Shown here: positions 60,042 to 64,000 of the stretch, one piece after another
Layout of the letters: each line of letters begins with the position of its first letter
Numbering within the stretch: the first letter of the stretch is position 1
NCBI GenBank assembly: GCA_051878315.1
Contig: JBJEJW010000013.1
Location: 1 to 64,000, forward strand
Direction of reading: 5' to 3'
Length of the DNA: 64,000 bases
Source of the DNA: W0P28-013 sp051878315
Lineage (GTDB): Bacteria > Bacteroidota > Bacteroidia > Bacteroidales > Paludibacteraceae
Made by a program: the position numbers and the translations under genes
The notes under the pieces: generated by a model
Databases searched by the model: none
Told to the model about the DNA's origin: nothing
The model's input: only the letters and a program-made list of their open reading frames with translations

Positions 60042-62843
60042 ATGGAATACAAATTCAAGGAAATCGAGCAAAAATGGCAGCAATATTGGATTGACCACGC
60101 TGTCTATAAAACCAATATCGACCAGACACGTCCAAAATATTATGTATTGGATATGTTTCCGTATCCATCGGGAGCGGGTTTGCACGTCGGACATCCGTTG
60201 GGCTATATCGCCAGCGACATTTTCAGCCGATATCGGCGCCTGCAAGGCTACAATGTGTTGCACCCAATGGGTTACGACGCCTACGGATTGCCGGCCGAAC
60301 AATACGCCATACAAACAGGACAACACCCCGAAGTAACGACACGCAAAAACATAGCCCGTTACCGCGAGCAATTGAACAAAATCGGTTTTTGCTACGATTG
60401 GAGCCGCGAAGTGCGTACCTGCGACCCACAATTTTATCATTGGACACAGTGGGCATTTATACAAATGTTCAACCATTGGTATTGCAAACGCGCCAACGCC
60501 GCACGCCCAATTTCGATGCTGATAGACATATTCAACGAACAAGGCAACGCCAAAGTGCGTGCTGCACAAAACGAAACACCCATTTTCACCGCCGACGAGT
60601 GGAAAAGTTGGAACGAACACCGCCAACAAGAAATACTGATGAATTATCGTATCGCCTATTTGGCCGACACAAAAGTGAATTGGTGTCCACAATTGGGCTG
60701 CGTACTTGCCAACGACGAGGTAAGCGAAGGTTTGTCGGTGCGTGGCGGTTATCCCGTAGAACAACGCGTAATGCGTCAGTGGAATCTGCGCGTATCGGCC
60801 TACGCACAACGCCTGCTCGACGGACTTGACCGCCTCGACTGGACTGATTCGTTGAAAGAGACACAACGCAATTGGATTGGTCGCTCGGAAGGCGCGCAAA
60901 TGTTTTTCGGTTTAGTCGGCAGCGATAAGAAAATCGAGATTTTCACCACACGCTGCGACACTGTTTTTGGTGTAACCTTCATGGTGCTGGCACCCGAAAG
61001 CGAATATGTAGCCCAAGTAACCACTGCGGCACAACAGGCCGACGTGAATGCTTACCTCGATATGGTGAAACGCCGCACCGAACGCGAACGCATCGCCGAT
61101 CGTCGTGTAACCGGCGTCTTTTCAGGTTCATACGCCATCAACCCACTGACAGGCAAAGAGATACCGATTTGGATTTCGGACTATGTTTTGGCCGGCTATG
61201 GCACCGGCGCCATCATGGCCGTGCCGGCGCACGACAGCCGCGACTACGCGTTTGCCAAGCACTTCGACCTGCCCATCATTCCATTGATTGAAGGTGCCGA
61301 CGTGAGCCATGAAAGTTTCGACGCCAAAGAAGGCGTGATGATGAACTCGGGATTCCTGAACGGCAAAACCGTAACCGAATCCATCGCCGCCATGAAACAA
61401 TATATCACCAAGCACGGCATCGGTAGCGTGAAAGTGAACTACCGTCTGCGCGACGCCGTTTTCAGTCGTCAACGTTATTGGGGCGAACCATTCCCCGTGT
61501 ATTACAAAGACGGTATGCCATATCTGCTTCCCGAAGATAAGTTACCACTTGAATTACCCGAAGTGGACAATTTTTTGCCAACCGAAACGGGCGAGCCACC
61601 ACTCGGCCACGCCAAGAAATGGGCATGGGACGAGGCAAACCGTTGCTTGGCCGACACCGCCGCCATCGACAACAAGACGATTTTCCAGCTCGAACTATGC
61701 ACCATGCCCGGTTTCGCAGGGTCATCGGCCTACTACCTGCGCTATATGGACCCACACAACACCGACACACTGGTTAGTAAATCGGCCAACGACTATTGGC
61801 AAAACGTCGATTTGTACATCGGCGGCACCGAACACGCTACCGGACATTTGATTTACAGCCGTTTTTGGAACAAATTTTTGTTCGACCTCGGCCTCGTATG
61901 TCAAGACGAGCCGTTCCAAAAATTGATCAACCAAGGTATGATTCAAGGACGAAGCAACTTTGTGTACCGTATCATAGGCACCAACAAATTTGTGTCGTAC
62001 AATCTGAAAGACCAATACGAAACACAACCGATTCATGTCAATGTGAACATCGTCGATAACGACATTTTGGACATCGATGCTTTCCGGAATTGGTTACCGG
62101 AATACAAAGATGCCGAATTTGTACTCGAAGATGGTAAATACGTTTGCGGTTGGGCGGTCGAGAAAATGTCAAAATCGATGTTCAACGTAATCAATCCTGA
62201 CGACATCGTCGAGAAATACGGTGCCGACACACTACGCTTATACGAAATGTTCCTCGGCCCGCTCGAACAATCGAAACCGTGGGACACAAACGGCATCGAC
62301 GGTGTACACCGTTTCCTGAAAAAACTGTGGGGATTATTCTTCGCCGGCGAGGCATTCTCCGTATCGGACGAACAACCAACCGAAAATGAGATGAAAACGC
62401 TACACAAAACCATCAAAAAAATTGGTTATGACATCGAGCATTTTTCATTCAACACGTCGGTTTCGGCCTTTATGATTTGCGTCAACGAATTGGCACAACA
62501 ACATTGCAATAAACGTGCTGTTTTGGAACCGCTGTTGATTATTTTATCGCCATTTGCACCGCACATCGCCGAAGAATTGTGGCACGCTCTCGGACATAAC
62601 ACCACCATTTGCGATGCAACATTTCCCACATTCGACGAAAAATATTTGACAGAATCGACCGTAAAATACCCGATTTCGTTCAACGGCAAAGTGCGTTTCA
62701 TGCTCGATTTGCCGGCCGCATTCGACCGCGCTGCCGTAGAGCAAGCAGCCCTATCCAACGAGCAGACAGCCAAATACACCAATGGGCAAACGCCCAAAAA
62801 GGTGATTGTTGTACCGGGGAAAATTGTAAATATTGTACTATAA
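60042..62843 (+). CDS. leuS: Leucyl-tRNA synthetase
   Basis: A 933-aa class I aminoacyl-tRNA synthetase. Key parts: DMFPYPSGAGLHVGHPLGY with the HIGH motif (about 48-51), LHPMGYDAYGLPAEQYA, an editing (CP1) domain with FTTRCDTVFGVTFMVL and GTGAIMAVPAHDSRDY, and KMSKS at about 708 (EKMSKSMFNVINPDD). It charges tRNA-Leu and proofreads. The C-terminal region (LELLEPL..., PKKVIVVPGKIVNIVL) is complete. YitT gene follows after 12 bp. Confidence 0.98.
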   Translation: MEYKFKEIEQKWQQYWIDHAVYKTNIDQTRPKYYVLDMFPYPSGAGLHVGHPLGYIASDIFSRYRRLQGYNVLHPMGYDAYGLPAEQYAIQTGQHPEVTTRKNIARYREQLNKIGFCYDWSREVRTCDPQFYHWTQWAFIQMFNHWYCKRANAARPISMLIDIFNEQGNAKVRAAQNETPIFTADEWKSWNEHRQQEILMNYRIAYLADTKVNWCPQLGCVLANDEVSEGLSVRGGYPVEQRVMRQWNLRVSAYAQRLLDGLDRLDWTDSLKETQRNWIGRSEGAQMFFGLVGSDKKIEIFTTRCDTVFGVTFMVLAPESEYVAQVTTAAQQADVNAYLDMVKRRTERERIADRRVTGVFSGSYAINPLTGKEIPIWISDYVLAGYGTGAIMAVPAHDSRDYAFAKHFDLPIIPLIEGADVSHESFDAKEGVMMNSGFLNGKTVTESIAAMKQYITKHGIGSVKVNYRLRDAVFSRQRYWGEPFPVYYKDGMPYLLPEDKLPLELPEVDNFLPTETGEPPLGHAKKWAWDEANRCLADTAAIDNKTIFQLELCTMPGFAGSSAYYLRYMDPHNTDTLVSKSANDYWQNVDLYIGGTEHATGHLIYSRFWNKFLFDLGLVCQDEPFQKLINQGMIQGRSNFVYRIIGTNKFVSYNLKDQYETQPIHVNVNIVDNDILDIDAFRNWLPEYKDAEFVLEDGKYVCGWAVEKMSKSMFNVINPDDIVEKYGADTLRLYEMFLGPLEQSKPWDTNGIDGVHRFLKKLWGLFFAGEAFSVSDEQPTENEMKTLHKTIKKIGYDIEHFSFNTSVSAFMICVNELAQQHCNKRAVLEPLLIILSPFAPHIAEELWHALGHNTTICDATFPTFDEKYLTESTVKYPISFNGKVRFMLDLPAAFDRAAVEQAALSNEQTAKYTNGQTPKKVIVVPGKIVNIVL

Positions 62844-62855
62844 CCGACCAATACT

Positions 62856-63734
62856 ATGAAACTATTTTCACGCATCAAATGGAGTGCACTCCGTGAATAT
62901 CTGATGATCGCGTTGGGCTTAGTGATGTACGCCACGGCATGGAAAGCCTTTTTGCTACCACATCAGATTACAGGCGGTGGCGCCACAGGTGTGAGTGCCA
63001 TAGTACAATATGGCACAGGCATTCCGGTTGCCATCACATACGCCATCATCAACGGTGTTTTGCTCATTTTTTCGCTTTGGAAACTCGGTTTGCAATTCAG
63101 CCTGCGTACCATCTACGGCGTAGCCTGCCTGACACTGTTTTTTGCTATTATACCGGATGCAAAAATCGGTACGTTTGTTTCTGAAAATGAGCCCTTTATG
63201 GCTTGCGTACTTGGCGGCATTTTGGCCGGTTCGGGCATGGGAATCATGTTCTTGAACAATGGCAGTTCGGGCGGTACCGACATCATCGCAAAAATCATCA
63301 ACAAATACCGCAACATCACATTGGGACGCGCACTACTCTATTGCGACGTGCTGATAATCAGTTCGTCCTATTTTCTACCCACAGGTAACATCGAAAAAGT
63401 GGTGTACGGTTTGACAACGATGGCCATCGCTACATTTACACTCGACATGGTAGTGAATGGTGTACGTCAATCGGTTCAATTTTTAATATTCTCGGCCAAA
63501 TACGAAGACATTGCCAATGCCATCAATAACGAGGTGCACCGCGGTGTAACCATTCTCGACGGCACAGGTTGGTATTCCAAACAACCGGTTAAAGTCATCA
63601 CCGTATTGGCGCGCAAAAACGAATCGGCCAAAATCTTCAAAATAGTGAAAGACCTCGACCCGAACGCATTCGTGTCGCAATCGTCGGCTATTGGTGTCTA
63701 TGGTCAAGGTTTCGACCCGATGAAAATTAAATAA
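62856..63734 (+). CDS. YitT family membrane protein
   Basis: A 292-aa protein. Five to six membrane helices, with LLPHQITGGGATGVSAIVQY and NNGSSGGTDIIAKIIN loops typical of the YitT (DUF161) group, are followed by a cytoplasmic DUF2179 domain (about 210-290: FSAKYEDIANAINNEVHRGVTILDGTGWYSKQPVKVITVL, FVSQSSAIGVYGQGFDPMK). Function is unclear; some family members take part in transport. Co-directional with leuS. Confidence 0.85.
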   Translation: MKLFSRIKWSALREYLMIALGLVMYATAWKAFLLPHQITGGGATGVSAIVQYGTGIPVAITYAIINGVLLIFSLWKLGLQFSLRTIYGVACLTLFFAIIPDAKIGTFVSENEPFMACVLGGILAGSGMGIMFLNNGSSGGTDIIAKIINKYRNITLGRALLYCDVLIISSSYFLPTGNIEKVVYGLTTMAIATFTLDMVVNGVRQSVQFLIFSAKYEDIANAINNEVHRGVTILDGTGWYSKQPVKVITVLARKNESAKIFKIVKDLDPNAFVSQSSAIGVYGQGFDPMKIK

Positions 63735-63763
63735 ACATATTATTCACTAAAAATCAAATAGTT

Positions 63764-64000
63764 ATGCAGTATCAACAAACCATCAGACCCGCTTGGTTCA
63801 AGTACATTTGGTTAGGCGTAGCCCTCCTTGTATTGCTCCCCATTTTATTTTCGGCATTTTATACCATCGATACCGGCGAACGTGGCGTAGTGTTGCGTTT
63901 CGGCCGCCTGACAACTATTGCCGACGAAGGCCTGAATGTTAAAATCCCGTTTGTGGACGCCGTCAAAGTGATGTCTATTCGCGACCACAATTTGTCGATT
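63764..64000 (+). CDS. SPFH/prohibitin-family protein (start only)
   Basis: The first 79 codons of a gene cut by the window end. One N-terminal membrane segment (YIWLGVALLVLLPILFSAFYT) is followed by IDTGERGVVLRFGRL, the opening motif of SPFH/prohibitin (HflK-like) proteins, and GLNVKIPFVD. Such proteins form large membrane assemblies. The downstream part is needed for a finer name. Confidence 0.75.
   Translation, partial: MQYQQTIRPAWFKYIWLGVALLVLLPILFSAFYTIDTGERGVVLRFGRLTTIADEGLNVKIPFVDAVKVMSIRDHNLSI

Overview
This 64-kb window looks like a chromosomal stretch of an uncultured-type Bacteroidales bacterium (phylum Bacteroidota). That placement is an inference from four things seen here: promoters of the TTTG-N19/20-TAnnTTTG class; lipoprotein and secretion signals with C-terminal tails resembling type IX secretion (T9SS) sorting domains; viroplasmin-type RNase H; and families typical of the phylum (Fibrobacter-succinogenes-major-domain 'FISUMP' lipoproteins, BspA-like leucine-rich repeats, Bacteroidota-style LeuS, RecA, LpxH and MenA). 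No rRNA, tRNA, CRISPR array, phage or insertion sequence was found.

Layout. (1) 1-8.3 kb, minus strand: a tandem array of four FISUMP genes, then an envelope cluster (99-aa secreted protein, two LPP20-like secreted proteins, one large PEGA-repeat/beta-barrel protein). (2) 8.4-13.4 kb, minus strand: a fifth FISUMP gene, then a compact cluster that looks like an uncharacterised ribosomally made, modified peptide (RiPP) system. It holds a radical SAM/SPASM enzyme, a 34-codon two-cysteine peptide followed by a strong terminator, a 63-aa ORF, an M42-family aminopeptidase translationally coupled to it, and a degenerate kinase-fold protein. A small helix-turn-helix (HTH) gene lies upstream. (3) 13.5-15.5 kb: a two-gene Ser/Thr kinase unit bracketed by two paralogous HTH genes. 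(4) 15.7-18.4 kb: a sugar-type MFS transporter divergent from recA. (5) 18.4-36.3 kb, minus strand: an 18-kb run of eight tightly packed genes for surface proteins. It includes a GH13 alpha-amylase, starch-binding-module proteins, a 2035-aa modular adhesin-like protein, an STN-barrel-OmpA protein and two related jelly-roll proteins, several ending in T9SS-like tails, with no SusC/SusD pair. (6) 36.6-39.5 kb: housekeeping genes (YycJ-type hydrolase, RlmB-type methyltransferase, RluA-type pseudouridine synthase, CoaD). (7) 39.7-45.3 kb: a structured-RNA candidate, a BspA-like gene interrupted by one in-frame TGA, three more FISUMP genes on the plus strand, and a WYL-domain regulator. Two promoters here carry a well-conserved inverted repeat in the same position, and the regulator's own promoter carries a degenerate copy. 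(8) 45.3-64 kb: MenA, two envelope proteins, CysS, a TlpA-like lipoprotein, endonuclease I, MazG, SufT-like, LpxH, a second structured-RNA candidate, a beta-helix surface protein, RNase H, a YtxH/holin operon, LeuS, YitT and the start of an SPFH/prohibitin gene.

The items most worth following are the RiPP-like cluster (9.3-13 kb), the pair of structured RNAs (39.8 and 55.8 kb) that share a core layout, the inverted-repeat operator set near the WYL regulator, and a 58-bp promoter cassette repeated at 8.3 and 13.4 kb. Functional names rest on motif reading only; no database search was run.
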